In this document: in pieces, positions 1 to 8,402 of the stretch | Layout of the letters: each line of letters begins with the position of its first letter | Numbering within the stretch: the first letter of the stretch is position 1 | DNA from: JAYSRU01 sp043720875 | GTDB taxonomy: Bacteria > Bacteroidota > Bacteroidia > Flavobacteriales_D > Crocinitomicaceae | Reading direction: 5' to 3' | DNA: 41,203 nt | Assembly (NCBI GenBank): GCA_043720875.1 | Contig: JAYSRU010000116.1 | Coordinates: 1 to 41,203, forward strand | Notes under the pieces: model-generated | Seen by the model: the letters and a program-made list of their open reading frames with translations, nothing else | Told to the model about the DNA's origin: nothing | Database searches by the model: none | Program-made: the position numbers and the translations under genes

Positions 1-2
1 TA

Positions 3-881
3 GCCAACCCTGGGAATGATTACGATTGTTTGTTTACTTCGCCAAACCCTTCGTGGTACTACTTACAAATTGCAACTGCCGGAAATATTTCTATTGATAT
101 TACTGCGGGTAGTGACATTGATTTCGAAATTTGGGGACCGTTTGCTTCCTTGCCTGCCGCTGTTGGCTCATGTAACTCTTATGGCGTACCTCTAGATTGT
201 TCCTATTCGGGTTCAGCCATTGAACAGGCAAATGTTGCGGGAGTGACGGTTGGTCAAATTTATGTGCTCTTGGTAACAAATTATGCCAATACGGTTCAAA
301 ACATTACATTAAACACAGCTGGTGGTAACACTGCAACAACAAACTGCGCGATCGTTACACTTTCAGCCATTTTTGGCGACGTAAATGCACTTGAAACAGA
401 CAACGGAGCCTTGCTGTCATGGACAACACTCAGCGAACAAAATACGGATCATTTCGACGTAATGCATTCAACAAATGGAAACGATTGGGTAAAAATTGGT
501 AGCCAAATTGCTGCCTTAAATTCTTCTGAATTGAAAAACTACTCTTTCTTAGACGCAAGATTATCTAAAGGAAATAACTATTATAAAATAGTTCAGTATG
601 ACTTAGATAACGCCATGAATGAAAGTAAAACTGTTTCGTTAGTAAGCGATAACCGGGGTGTTTCAATCTTTCCTAATCCTTCAAACGGATTAATCAATAT
701 ATCTTCAAAGCAAACCATCACGAGCGTTGTTGTAAATGATTTAAACGGTACAATTGTTTACTCTGCTGAAGCAAGCGATAAAGGGGTAGCGTTAAAATTA
801 GATCATCTGAAGAAAGGGACTTATTTCGTGAATGTTCAAACGGTATACATCCGTTATGTAGAGCGCGTCGTAATAGACTAA
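3..881 (+). CDS. T9SS-secreted protein, 3' part only
   Basis: The reading frame is open to the left edge (first full codon at 3), so the real start lies outside the window; the TTG at 30 is inside the protein. The visible N-terminal part carries a motif common in large Bacteroidota surface proteins (NPGNDYDCLFTSPNPSWYY, then a D-I-D-F-E-I-W-G-P-F stretch), a beta-rich domain of unknown role. A fibronectin-like/beta segment follows (about residues 120-200 of the visible part). The last ~75 residues are a T9SS type A sorting domain (VSIFPNPSNGLINISS then a beta-sandwich ending in ERVVID). The protein is therefore expected to be exported to the periplasm by Sec, passed through the outer membrane by T9SS and anchored or released at the surface. 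The substrate or ligand is not known. A strong hairpin terminator follows the stop codon. Confidence 0.85.
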   Translation, partial: ANPGNDYDCLFTSPNPSWYYLQIATAGNISIDITAGSDIDFEIWGPFASLPAAVGSCNSYGVPLDCSYSGSAIEQANVAGVTVGQIYVLLVTNYANTVQNITLNTAGGNTATTNCAIVTLSAIFGDVNALETDNGALLSWTTLSEQNTDHFDVMHSTNGNDWVKIGSQIAALNSSELKNYSFLDARLSKGNNYYKIVQYDLDNAMNESKTVSLVSDNRGVSIFPNPSNGLINISSKQTITSVVVNDLNGTIVYSAEASDKGVALKLDHLKKGTYFVNVQTVYIRYVERVVID

Positions 882-913
882 GAAATATTGAGATTATAGC
901 TTTGTTTTAGCAG

Positions 914-952
914 AAAAGGGGATGTTCATTTTTAAATGTTCATCCCCTTTTT
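914..952 (+). terminator. Rho-independent terminator, probably used from both sides
   Basis: Perfect 11-bp stem AAAAGGGGATG (914-924) / CATCCCCTTTT (941-951), with the loop able to close further (CATTT/AAATG). It lies between the convergent genes ending at 881 (plus) and 995 (minus) and has A/T tracts on both sides. Confidence 0.85.
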
Positions 953-994
953 ATTTGTACATATTGTGCTTTGTGGCTTTAATGGTTTTGGCTA

Positions 995-1783
995 TTATCT
1001 GCCATCCCCATCAAACAAATTCGTGAAAGCATTTCCTCCTTCTTTATTTCCTCGTGAATAGGACATCATTTTGGAGGCTAGTCTGCTGATTGGCAATGAT
1101 TGAATCCAAACCTTTCCTGGTCCTTTCAGTGTGGCAAAGAAAAAACCTTCCCCACCAAAAAGTGAATTTTTAATTCCTCCCACAAACTGGATGTCAAAGT
1201 CGACTGTGTTGGTATAGGCAACAACACAGCCCGTATCAATTTTTAGCATTTCTCCTGCTTTTAATTCTCTTTCCAGCACATGACCACACGCATGAAGAAA
1301 AGCAACGCCATCGCCTTCTAATTTTTGCATTATAAATCCTTCCCCTCCAAACAATCCTGTTCCGAGTTTGCGTTGTAATTCAATTCCAACTTCTACTCCT
1401 TTCGCAGCACATAAAAAAGCATCTTTCTGGCATACAATTTTGCCATTAAGTTCACTCAAATCAAGGGGGATAATTTTTCCGGGATAGGGTGAGGCAAAGG
1501 ATACCTGCTGTTTTCCAATATTACCCGTATTTGTATAAGCGGTCATAAACAAACTTTCTCCGGTAAGTAGTCTTTTACCCGCAGAAAATAATTTACCCAT
1601 AAAACTACTTTGCTCATGACTCTTAGATCCATCTCCGAAAATCGTGTTCATTTGAATATTATCTGTCATCATCATGAAGCTGCCTGCCTCTGCAATTACC
1701 GTTTCTTGCGGATCTAATTCGATTTCCACATATTGCATTTCTTCTCCTACTATTTTATAATCAATTTCGTGATCTTGTCTCAT
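995..1783 (-). CDS. AIM24/TIGR00266 family protein
   Basis: A 262-residue protein with the repeated beta-strand pattern of the AIM24 (DUF124, TIGR00266) family. Visible landmarks are EAGSFMMMTDNIQM near residue 34, SPYPGKIIPLDL, the GLFGGEGFIMQKLEG repeat unit, and a second related unit NSLFGGEGFFFATLKGPG near the C-terminus. The doubled 'LFGGEGF' units are typical of the family, whose fold is a trimeric beta-prism-like structure. No signal peptide or membrane segment is seen, so it is probably cytoplasmic. The biochemical role is not established; the yeast relative Aim24 affects mitochondrial inner-membrane organisation. It is a single gene, convergent with the T9SS gene and separated from nrdA by a terminator. 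The start ATG at 1783 follows an A-rich leader. Confidence 0.85.
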   Translation of the reverse strand: MRQDHEIDYKIVGEEMQYVEIELDPQETVIAEAGSFMMMTDNIQMNTIFGDGSKSHEQSSFMGKLFSAGKRLLTGESLFMTAYTNTGNIGKQQVSFASPYPGKIIPLDLSELNGKIVCQKDAFLCAAKGVEVGIELQRKLGTGLFGGEGFIMQKLEGDGVAFLHACGHVLERELKAGEMLKIDTGCVVAYTNTVDFDIQFVGGIKNSLFGGEGFFFATLKGPGKVWIQSLPISRLASKMMSYSRGNKEGGNAFTNLFDGDGR

Positions 1784-1884
1784 CTTCTATATTTTTGAAG
1801 GATAAACTTACATTAAATTTATTTACATCAAGCATATATTTTACAAGTGGTGTTTTTTTTAGTTAAAGGGCTTTTTGGTGCAAT

Positions 1885-1920
1885 AAAAAAGGGACTTCTC
1901 TTTCGAAAAATCCCCTTTTT
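1885..1920 (-). terminator. Rho-independent terminator of the nrdBA operon
   Basis: Read on the minus strand, AAAAAGGG (1920-1913) pairs with CCCTTTTT (1893-1886) and runs into a T tract. It begins about 20 nt after the nrdA stop codon. Confidence 0.75.
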
Positions 1921-1941
1921 GAGTTTTGTATTGTTATAAAA

Positions 1942-4317
1942 TCAACTTCCACAAGCTTCACACTCATCTGGATTATCCAATGAGCAAGCGATTGCAGCAA
2001 ACTCTTCAGCCATTTGAGCTTCAGACTTTTCAACTGTCTCCGTTTGTGCAGCCATATTTTTATCCACTGTAAATTTGATTGCATCAGTTGCTGCTTTTGT
2101 ACGCAAGTAATACATGCCTGTTTTCAAACCAGCTTTCCATGCATAAAAGTGAAGTGATGTCAGCTTACCGAAGTTAGCATTTTCCATAAACACATTCAAT
2201 GATTGCGACTGGCAAATGAATGCACCACGGTCAGCACTTTGATCTATAATTACTTTTTGAGAAAGTTCCCAAGCCGTTTTGTATAAATCTTTCAAGTTTT
2301 GAGGAATATCATTGATATTTTGAACAGAACCATTGTGAGCCATTAAACGTTGGCGCATTTCTGGATTCCATAAACCTTCTTTTACTAAATCTTTTAATAA
2401 ATGCTTATTTACCACAACGAATTCACCAGAAAGTACACGACGTGTATAAAGGTTTGAAGTATAAGGCTCAAAACATTCATTGTTACCTAATATCTGTGCA
2501 GTTGATGCAGTAGGCATCGGTGCAAGCAACAAAGAGTTACGGATACCATGCTTAATTACTTCTTCCTTTAAAACATCCCATTCCCAACGTGCAGAAGGTG
2601 TAACATTCCACATATCAAATTGAAAAACACCTTTAGATGCAGGAGATCCTGGGAATGATTCGTAATGTCCTTCTACCTTTGCCAAGTCTTTCGAAGCTGT
2701 CATTGCTGCGTAATAAATTGTTTCAAAGATTTCTTTGTTCAATACACGCGCCTCAGCAGAATCAAATGGTAAACGCATCATGATGAAAGCATCTGCCAAT
2801 CCTTGTACACCTAATCCAATTGGACGGTGACGCATATTCGATTTACGTGCTTCTTCCACTGGGTAATAATTTCCATCAATCACACGGTTTAAGTTCATTG
2901 TAACTTGGTAGGTAACTTCAAATAATTTTTGGTGATCAAATTCTTGATTTTCAGTTACATATTTTGGTAAAGCCAATGAAGCTAGATTACACACCGCGAT
3001 TTCATCTGGTGCTGTATATTCAATAATTTCGGTACATAAGTTAGAAGACTTAATTGTACCTAAATTTTGTTGATTAGACTTAGAGTTTGCTGCATCTTTA
3101 TACAACATATAAGGAGTTCCCGTTTCAATTTGAGATTCCATTATTTTAAACCAAAGTTCTTGTGCTGGAATTGTGCGACGACCTTTTCCTGCAGCTTCAT
3201 ATTTAGTATATAATGCTTCAAATTCTGCCGAGTGAACATCAGATAAACCTGGACATTCGTGTGGACACATTAACGTCCATTCTCCATTTTCTTCCACACG
3301 TTTCATGAATAAATCAGGAATCCAAAGGGCGTAAAATAAATCACGTGCACGTTGTTCTTCTTTACCATGATTTTTCTTAAGGTCTAAGAAATCAAAAACA
3401 TCTGCATGCCAAGGCTCGATATACATTGCGAAAGAACCTTTGCGCTTGCCTCCACCTTGATCTACATAACGCGCAGTGTCGTTGAACACACGCAACATTG
3501 GTACGATTCCATTTGATGTTCCGTTTGTTCCTTTGATGTATGATCCAGTTGCACGAATATCGTGTAAAGCTAAACCGATACCTCCAGCCGATTGCGAGAT
3601 TTTCGCACAAGAACGAAGTGTATCATAAATTCCATCAATGCTATCTTCTTTCATGGTTAACAAGAAACAAGAAGACATTTGAGGCTTTGGTGTTCCAGCA
3701 TTAAAAAGTGTAGGTGTTGCATGTGTAAACCAACCTTCCGACATAAGGTTATACGTTTTAACAGCAGCTTCCAAATCATTACGGTGAATTCCAACTGAAA
3801 CACGCATCAACATTTGTTGTGGACGTTCAGCAATTACCCCATTTACTTTCAATAAATAAGAACGTTCTAAGGTTTTGAATCCGAAGTAATCATATCTAAA
3901 GTCACGATCATAAATGATGCTAGAATCTAAAAATTCTTTATTTTCTTGAATGATTTGGTAAATATCATCTGCAATTAATGCAGCATTCTTTCCAGTCTTA
4001 GGATCGATATAGTGGTATAAATTATCTACCGCTTCTGAGAAAGATTTCGTTGTGTTCTTATGCAAATTAGAAACCGCGATGCGAGATGCTAATAAAGCAT
4101 AATCCGGGTGTTCCATTGTTTTTGCAGCAGCAATTTCTGCAGCCAAATTGTCTAATTCAATTGTGGTAACTCCATCATAGATTCCCTCAATAACACGGAT
4201 AGCTACTGCTTCTGGTGATACTAATGGATCTAAACCATAACAAAGTTTTATGATTCGTGCTGTGATTTTGTCAAACTTTACGGCCTCTACTCGGCCATCT
4301 CTTTTTAATACATGCAT
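1942..4317 (-). CDS. nrdA: Ribonucleoside-diphosphate reductase class Ia, alpha subunit
   Basis: Large subunit of aerobic ribonucleotide reductase (791 aa), reducing NDPs to dNDPs in the cytoplasm. The N-terminal ~90 residues form an ATP-cone (VLKRDGRVEAVKFDKI), the allosteric activity site. The 10-stranded barrel has all key residues in place: the redox pair C217 (MSSC) and C443 (VCNLASL), and the active-site triad N426-C428-E430 in SSNLCTE, where C428 is the thiyl-radical cysteine. The C-terminus ends C-E-A-C-G-S, the shuttle cysteine pair that is re-reduced by thioredoxin or glutaredoxin. The YLRTKAATDAIKFTVD stretch near residue 740 is typical of the class Ia/eukaryote-like group. It lies 50 nt downstream of nrdB on the same strand, with no promoter-like box between, so the two are probably co-transcribed in the order nrdB-nrdA. 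Confidence 0.97.
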   Translation of the reverse strand: MHVLKRDGRVEAVKFDKITARIIKLCYGLDPLVSPEAVAIRVIEGIYDGVTTIELDNLAAEIAAAKTMEHPDYALLASRIAVSNLHKNTTKSFSEAVDNLYHYIDPKTGKNAALIADDIYQIIQENKEFLDSSIIYDRDFRYDYFGFKTLERSYLLKVNGVIAERPQQMLMRVSVGIHRNDLEAAVKTYNLMSEGWFTHATPTLFNAGTPKPQMSSCFLLTMKEDSIDGIYDTLRSCAKISQSAGGIGLALHDIRATGSYIKGTNGTSNGIVPMLRVFNDTARYVDQGGGKRKGSFAMYIEPWHADVFDFLDLKKNHGKEEQRARDLFYALWIPDLFMKRVEENGEWTLMCPHECPGLSDVHSAEFEALYTKYEAAGKGRRTIPAQELWFKIMESQIETGTPYMLYKDAANSKSNQQNLGTIKSSNLCTEIIEYTAPDEIAVCNLASLALPKYVTENQEFDHQKLFEVTYQVTMNLNRVIDGNYYPVEEARKSNMRHRPIGLGVQGLADAFIMMRLPFDSAEARVLNKEIFETIYYAAMTASKDLAKVEGHYESFPGSPASKGVFQFDMWNVTPSARWEWDVLKEEVIKHGIRNSLLLAPMPTASTAQILGNNECFEPYTSNLYTRRVLSGEFVVVNKHLLKDLVKEGLWNPEMRQRLMAHNGSVQNINDIPQNLKDLYKTAWELSQKVIIDQSADRGAFICQSQSLNVFMENANFGKLTSLHFYAWKAGLKTGMYYLRTKAATDAIKFTVDKNMAAQTETVEKSEAQMAEEFAAIACSLDNPDECEACGS

Positions 4318-4367
4318 TGTAATGTCGGTTTATTGTAATTGTGTGTTGTTATTTTAATTTTGTTGGA

Positions 4368-5360
4368 TTAAAAATCCATGTCTGTTTTAAGTACTCTTGA
4401 ATTTGTTTCTCCACCATTCAAGCCTTCTAATAGTCCGCTCTTTTGGTACTCAGAAACACGTTCTTCAAAGAAGTTACTTTTCCCTTGAATTGAAATCATG
4501 TCCATAAAATCAAAAGGATTTGTGCTATTGTAAACTTTATCGTTTCCAAATTCATTTAAAAGTCTGTCAGCCACAAACTCAATGTATTGTTGCATTAGTT
4601 TACAATTCATCCCTATTAACGATACAGGAAGGGCATCGGTTACAAATTCTTTTTCAATTTCAACTGCATCCATAATGATTTTGGTAACAGCTTCTTTACT
4701 TAATTTTTCAACGATATGATCATTGTAAATGGCACAAGCGAAATCACAATGCAGACCTTCGTCACGAGAAATTAATTCGTTTGATTTTGCCAATCCTTTC
4801 ATTAGACCTCTTTTCTTTAGCCAGAAGATTGAACAGAAAGATCCGGAAAAAAAGATTCCTTCCACTGCAGCGAATGCAACTAGTCGCTCAGCAAATGAAC
4901 CTTTATCTATCCAACGCAATGCCCAGTCAGCCTTTTTCTTAACACAATCTAAGGTGTCAATAGCGTTAAAAAGATGATTTTTTTCTTGTGTATCTTTGAT
5001 ATACGTATCAATCAACAATGAGTAGGTTTCTGAATGAACATTTTCCATTGCAATTTGAAAACCATAGAAAAATTTAGCTTCTGTATATTGTACCTCAGCC
5101 AAAAAGTTCTCAGCTAGGTTTTCATTAACGATACCATCCGAAGCTGCAAAAAATGCTAATACATGCTTGATAAAGTGACGTTCGTTATCGTTTAGTTTCG
5201 AATTCCAATCTATTAGATCCGAAGCAAGGTCAATTTCTTCTGCCGTCCAAAAACTAGCTTCAGCTTTTTTATAGAACCTCCAAATGTCATCATGTACGAT
5301 TGGGAACAATACAAATCGATTGTTATTTGGAGTTAAGATTGGTTCAATAGCTTGGCTCAT
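4368..5360 (-). CDS. nrdB: Ribonucleoside-diphosphate reductase class Ia, beta subunit
   Basis: Small, radical-generating subunit (330 aa) that makes the diiron-tyrosyl cofactor for NrdA. The metal ligands line up with the family: D44 (EEIDLASD), E106 and H109 (AMENVHSETY), E167 (AAVEGIFF), E201 and H204 (RDEGLHCDF). The radical tyrosine Y113 is present seven residues after E106, so this is a normal tyrosyl-radical enzyme and not a Tyr-less R2c type. The C-terminal tail ends KTDMDF, resembling the acidic-aromatic tail of eukaryotic R2 proteins that docks to the alpha subunit. It is the first gene of the nrdB-nrdA pair; its leader contains a perfect 11-bp inverted repeat (5459-5514). Confidence 0.97.
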   Translation of the reverse strand: MSQAIEPILTPNNNRFVLFPIVHDDIWRFYKKAEASFWTAEEIDLASDLIDWNSKLNDNERHFIKHVLAFFAASDGIVNENLAENFLAEVQYTEAKFFYGFQIAMENVHSETYSLLIDTYIKDTQEKNHLFNAIDTLDCVKKKADWALRWIDKGSFAERLVAFAAVEGIFFSGSFCSIFWLKKRGLMKGLAKSNELISRDEGLHCDFACAIYNDHIVEKLSKEAVTKIIMDAVEIEKEFVTDALPVSLIGMNCKLMQQYIEFVADRLLNEFGNDKVYNSTNPFDFMDMISIQGKSNFFEERVSEYQKSGLLEGLNGGETNSRVLKTDMDF

Positions 5361-5923
5361 TTTGAGAAATTTAATCGTTGGTTTACTTGTTTTTATAGTT
5401 TTGACTTGCGTCGTTGTTTTAGTGTAGTTTTTATTTCAATATTTAATCAAATGGCATCAAAAATTGACATGCAAATTGATCCGTAATAGGTGGATACAAA
5501 AGTTGTCAATTTTTACGCTTGTAGCAAGCAATAGAAATGCACAATTCTGCAACGTTATTAACATCCTTGTCGTAATCCCTTTTAATTAAAGGGCTTGCGC
5601 TTCAATTAATGGAATTGGAAAGATATTCACAGAAGAAAGAACGGTCTTTGTCGATAAATAATAATTACTCATCAATGCTTTGACACACAACGATTTTGTA
5701 ATTCATTTTAACTATTTAAATCAAAAAGTTCCATAAAATTACGTCAATCACATAGGAATTTCAAATGGAAAGTTGTAAGGTTATAAACACCCAAATGTTG
5801 GTAGAAAATAGAGAAAAAATTAGTTGCAAAATTAAAGTCTTAAGCCACTTGACTTTCGTAAAAAAAATCCTTGCCTTTGCATATGAAATGGATAATTTAA
5901 TGAAAAATAACTAATGAAAAATT
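5361..5923. other. Gene-free gap between nrdB and comF
   Basis: The divergent starts of nrdB and comF leave about 600 nt with no convincing gene on either strand. It holds a long inverted repeat in the nrdB leader (listed separately) and a short palindrome-like CCCTTT-N5-AAAGGG at 5577-5593. One TAnnTTTG-type match lies on the minus strand (5834-5827), but it has no partner -33 box and would give a leader over 450 nt. I see no tRNA-like or known riboswitch structure and no clear NrdR box. Confidence 0.6.
5459..5514 (-). repeat. Perfect 11-bp inverted repeat in the nrdB leader
   Basis: AAAAATTGACA (5459-5469) and TGTCAATTTTT (5504-5514) are exact reverse complements separated by 34 nt. The spacer can pair further (TTGATCC against GGATaCAA with one bulge). 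The core AAATTGA also recurs as a direct copy at 5473-5479. It lies about 100-155 nt upstream of the nrdB start codon, so it could be a leader hairpin or a pair of operator half-sites. Its use is unproven. Confidence 0.5.
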
Positions 5924-5940
5924 AACACTATTGAAGTGTT
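5924..5940. promoter_or_regulatory. Palindrome AACACT-N5-AGTGTT over the comF -33 region
   Basis: A 6-5-6 inverted repeat whose spacer contains the TTG (5931-5933) that serves as the -33 element of the comF promoter. A regulator bound there would block or alter polymerase access. No regulator is identified. Confidence 0.4.
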
Positions 5941-5963
5941 CACTTGAAGTCTTCTTATCTTTG
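5931..5963 (+). promoter_or_regulatory. comF promoter, Bacteroidota type
   Basis: TTG (5931-5933), 22-nt spacer, TATCTTTG (5956-5963). The ATG at 5971 begins only 8 nt after the end of the -7 box, so the expected transcript has almost no leader. This also rules out the upstream TTG at 5944 as the start codon because it lies inside the promoter. Confidence 0.7.
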
Positions 5964-5970
5964 GCCCAAG

Positions 5971-6690
5971 ATGAATAATTGGTTAGAAAAATTAAAAGCG
6001 GTTGCTACTCCAATTTGGGATGGAATATGCTTTTGGGTATACCCCGAATCATGTTTAGTTTGTTCATTACAACTCCCTACCAACGTACGTTTTGTTTGTG
6101 CATCCTGCCGCGCTGACCTTCCCTTCACTTTTTTTGAGAAGACCACAACCCCTACTTCTTTGGACAAACTGTTTTGGGGGCGTGTTTCCTTAGCGTCAAG
6201 TTTTGCACTACTAACATTTGAACAACATAATGCTACTCAAAAATTGTTGCATCAATTAAAATATAAAAACAAACCTCAACTTGGTGTTTTTTTAGGTGAA
6301 ATGATTGCTTCACGTTTAACAAATGAAGATGGAATCGATTTTTTGTTGCCTATTCCGTTGCATTCAAAAAAACAATACAAGCGGGGTTACAATCAGAGCG
6401 AACAATTGGCAACCGGGTTAAGCAACCGGTGGAACGTTCCGGTAAATACTGACGTTCTTTTGCGTGTGCAAAATGCCGAAAGTCAAACCAAACAAGGTAG
6501 ATTTGGCCGTTGGGGAAATGTTGCTGAAGCTTTTTCATGCTCAAATGGTGCGTCGCTAGAAAACAAACACATCGCATTAATTGATGATGTTACAACAACA
6601 GGTGCAACATTAGAAGCCTGTGTGAAATTGTTACAAAATGAAATTAAGGGCGTCAAAATATCTGTCATTTGTTTGGCAGTAACGGTATAA
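5971..6690 (+). CDS. comF: ComF family phosphoribosyltransferase-like protein
   Basis: A 239-residue ComF/GntX protein. An N-terminal four-cysteine zinc finger (C28, C31, C43, C46) is followed by a phosphoribosyltransferase fold with the PRPP-binding loop IALIDDVTTTGATLEA near the C-terminus and a conserved KRGYNQSEQLA segment in the middle. In Bacillus and Haemophilus relatives, ComF is needed for uptake of transforming DNA, working with the ComFA helicase or at the step that passes ssDNA into the cytoplasm. The start at 5971 is chosen because the longer frame from 5944 would include the TATCTTTG promoter box. Only 3 nt separate it from the oxidoreductase gene downstream, so the two form an operon. 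dprA, another transformation gene, lies 1.7 kb away on the other strand. Confidence 0.9.
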   Translation: MNNWLEKLKAVATPIWDGICFWVYPESCLVCSLQLPTNVRFVCASCRADLPFTFFEKTTTPTSLDKLFWGRVSLASSFALLTFEQHNATQKLLHQLKYKNKPQLGVFLGEMIASRLTNEDGIDFLLPIPLHSKKQYKRGYNQSEQLATGLSNRWNVPVNTDVLLRVQNAESQTKQGRFGRWGNVAEAFSCSNGASLENKHIALIDDVTTTGATLEACVKLLQNEIKGVKISVICLAVTV

Positions 6691-6693
6691 ACC

Positions 6694-7785
6694 ATGAAAG
6701 GAAAAACAATTATTATTGGAGGAGGAGTAGCCGGCATTTGCCTAGCATATCAATTATTCAAAAGGAATTCACCCTTTCTAGTAGTTGATAATCTTGAAAA
6801 TCACAGTTCGAAGGTGGCTGCTGGTTTGATCAACCCAATGGTGTTTCGAAGGATGAATAAAAGCTGGATGATAGATGAGGAAATAGCAGAATTGCAAGAT
6901 GTGTACACTTCTATAGAAAAACTAACAGGTGTTTCTTTTTTTAGACCCTTGCCTTTTCGACGAGTTTTTGCTTCTATTGAAGAGGCTGAACTTTGGGATG
7001 AACGACTTCAATACGATGAATATCAGCCTTACATGGTCCCTGTGACAAAAGAAGATGAAACCTTTACAACTACCTTTAACGAATATGGCACAGCTCGTGT
7101 AAGTCTTTCGTTTGCTGTTGATGGTGTAAAGTTTATTACTGCAGCCCATGCTTGGCTAAAATCTATCGATTGTTTGCAAATAGAAAATTTCGATTCAGAA
7201 AAAATATCATTTGCCGATAAAACATATAATGGAACTGATTACAATCAAATCATTTTTTGTCAAGGCTATCAAAACATAATCAACCCATTTTTCAAATATT
7301 TGCCAATTGATCCAACAAAAGGAGAAGTGTTAGATGTTGAGATTTCGACGCTAGTAACAGAAGAATTACTGAATAGAAAATGTTGGTTAATGCCCGTTCT
7401 TGATTCCAATAATCGATTTCGACTGGGTGCAACGTATTCATGGGACACCACCGACTTATCTCCTACCGATGCTGCCCGAGAAGATTTATTAGCCAAGGCC
7501 AAGAGTCTCGTCCCTCATTCGATAAAGTTAGTTGGTCATAAAACGGGTATTCGCCCTACAACGCCAGACAGAAGGCCAATACTGGGTGCCCATGCTCTTC
7601 ACCAGGATCTCTATATTTTTAATGGACTAGGCACGAAAGGTTATTGTCATGCTCCCTATTGGGCCGCACAATTAGTTCGTCATATTTTTGAAAACAAGGA
7701 ACTTCATCCTGAGGTACGTATTACACGATTCAAGAAAAAATGGTTAAAGGAGATGGAAAATGAAAACCCCAGCAAAGAAAAATAG
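6694..7785 (+). CDS. FAD-dependent oxidoreductase, DAO family
   Basis: A 363-residue flavoprotein of the D-amino-acid oxidase/glycine oxidase superfamily (PF01266). The N-terminal dinucleotide-binding fold shows I-I-I-G-G-G-V-A-G (residues 6-14) and an acidic end to strand 2 (VVDN). The C-terminal FAD-contact region has the typical GIRPTTPDRRPILGAH and FNGLGTKGYCHAPYWAAQL segments. No membrane segment is seen. The substrate, probably an amine or amino acid, cannot be told from sequence. It follows comF by 3 nt, an operon arrangement whose functional meaning is unclear. No terminator is evident after it. Confidence 0.85.
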   Translation: MKGKTIIIGGGVAGICLAYQLFKRNSPFLVVDNLENHSSKVAAGLINPMVFRRMNKSWMIDEEIAELQDVYTSIEKLTGVSFFRPLPFRRVFASIEEAELWDERLQYDEYQPYMVPVTKEDETFTTTFNEYGTARVSLSFAVDGVKFITAAHAWLKSIDCLQIENFDSEKISFADKTYNGTDYNQIIFCQGYQNIINPFFKYLPIDPTKGEVLDVEISTLVTEELLNRKCWLMPVLDSNNRFRLGATYSWDTTDLSPTDAAREDLLAKAKSLVPHSIKLVGHKTGIRPTTPDRRPILGAHALHQDLYIFNGLGTKGYCHAPYWAAQLVRHIFENKELHPEVRITRFKKKWLKEMENENPSKEK

Positions 7786-7831
7786 AGTTCTAAAAAAATG
7801 CTAAATCTTACCAAAGCCAACATACAAATCC

Positions 7832-7839
7832 TATCTTTG
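7832..7839 (+). promoter_or_regulatory. Promoter -7 box of the bacilliredoxin gene
   Basis: TATCTTTG, 49 nt before the ATG at 7889. No good TTG is seen at the expected -33 distance, so the assignment rests on the -7 box alone. Confidence 0.55.
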
Positions 7840-7888
7840 TTTCAAAATAAATAATCCTTGGTGTTTCACCAAAAATAAAAATAAAAAT

Positions 7889-8305
7889 ATGTACCCTTCA
7901 GAATTAGTTGCCCCCATGAAACTTGACCTTACTTCGGTAGGTTTTGATTCTCTTTTAGATAGTGCGTCAGTGGATAATGCGATTTCAAATACTTCGGGTT
8001 TACACCTTGTTGTTGTAAATTCGGTTTGTGGCTGTGCAGCTGGAAATATGCGTCCAGGAGTTAAACTTTCATTAAACAATGAAATTGTGCCGGTTAAACT
8101 TTCAACCGTTTTTGCGGGTGTTGACACAGATGCTGTTAACCAAGCAAGAAAACATTTTTTACCTTACCCTCCATCTTCGCCATCGATCGCTTTGTTTAAA
8201 GACGGTAAACTAGTTCATTTTATCGAACGTCATCACATTGAGGGTGTTTCTGCCATCATGATTGCTGAAAGTTTATCTGCCGCTTACGACGAGTTTGCGA
8301 ACTAA
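7889..8305 (+). CDS. BrxA/BrxB family bacilliredoxin
   Basis: A 138-residue thioredoxin-fold protein of the YphP/YqiW (DUF1094) family. The start MYPSELVAPMK and the active-site segment NSVCGCAAGNMRPGV are diagnostic; the CXC cysteines are C47 and C49. In Firmicutes, bacilliredoxins remove bacillithiol from mixed disulfides on oxidised proteins; Bacteroidota relatives probably do the same kind of thiol repair, but I see no bacillithiol synthesis gene here to support that. It is a single-gene unit with its own TATCTTTG promoter and a strong terminator. Confidence 0.92.
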   Translation: MYPSELVAPMKLDLTSVGFDSLLDSASVDNAISNTSGLHLVVVNSVCGCAAGNMRPGVKLSLNNEIVPVKLSTVFAGVDTDAVNQARKHFLPYPPSSPSIALFKDGKLVHFIERHHIEGVSAIMIAESLSAAYDEFAN

Positions 8306-8350
8306 AACCTATTCTAAGTATGAATCTTAATTTGTACACACATAATTTTC

Positions 8351-8384
8351 AAAACCCTGAAATCCCAAAGTTTCAGGGTTTTTT
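8351..8384 (+). terminator. Rho-independent terminator after the bacilliredoxin gene
   Basis: A perfect 12-bp stem AAAACCCTGAAA (8351-8362) / TTTCAGGGTTTT (8371-8382), 8-nt loop, followed by more T. It lies between convergent genes and may serve dprA as well. Confidence 0.9.
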
Positions 8385-8402
8385 GTTTTCAAAATTCTAA
8401 TA

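Noticed and set aside
4729..4977. 82-codon frame antisense to nrdB
   Set aside because: A shadow of a strongly conserved coding sequence; no independent evidence.
4991..4998. TATCTTTG on the plus strand
   Set aside because: It lies inside nrdB coding sequence, antisense, with no gene start downstream; a chance match.
5577..5593. CCCTTT-N5-AAAGGG palindrome as a terminator
   Set aside because: No gene ends near it on either strand and no T tract follows; left as a minor note in the gap description.
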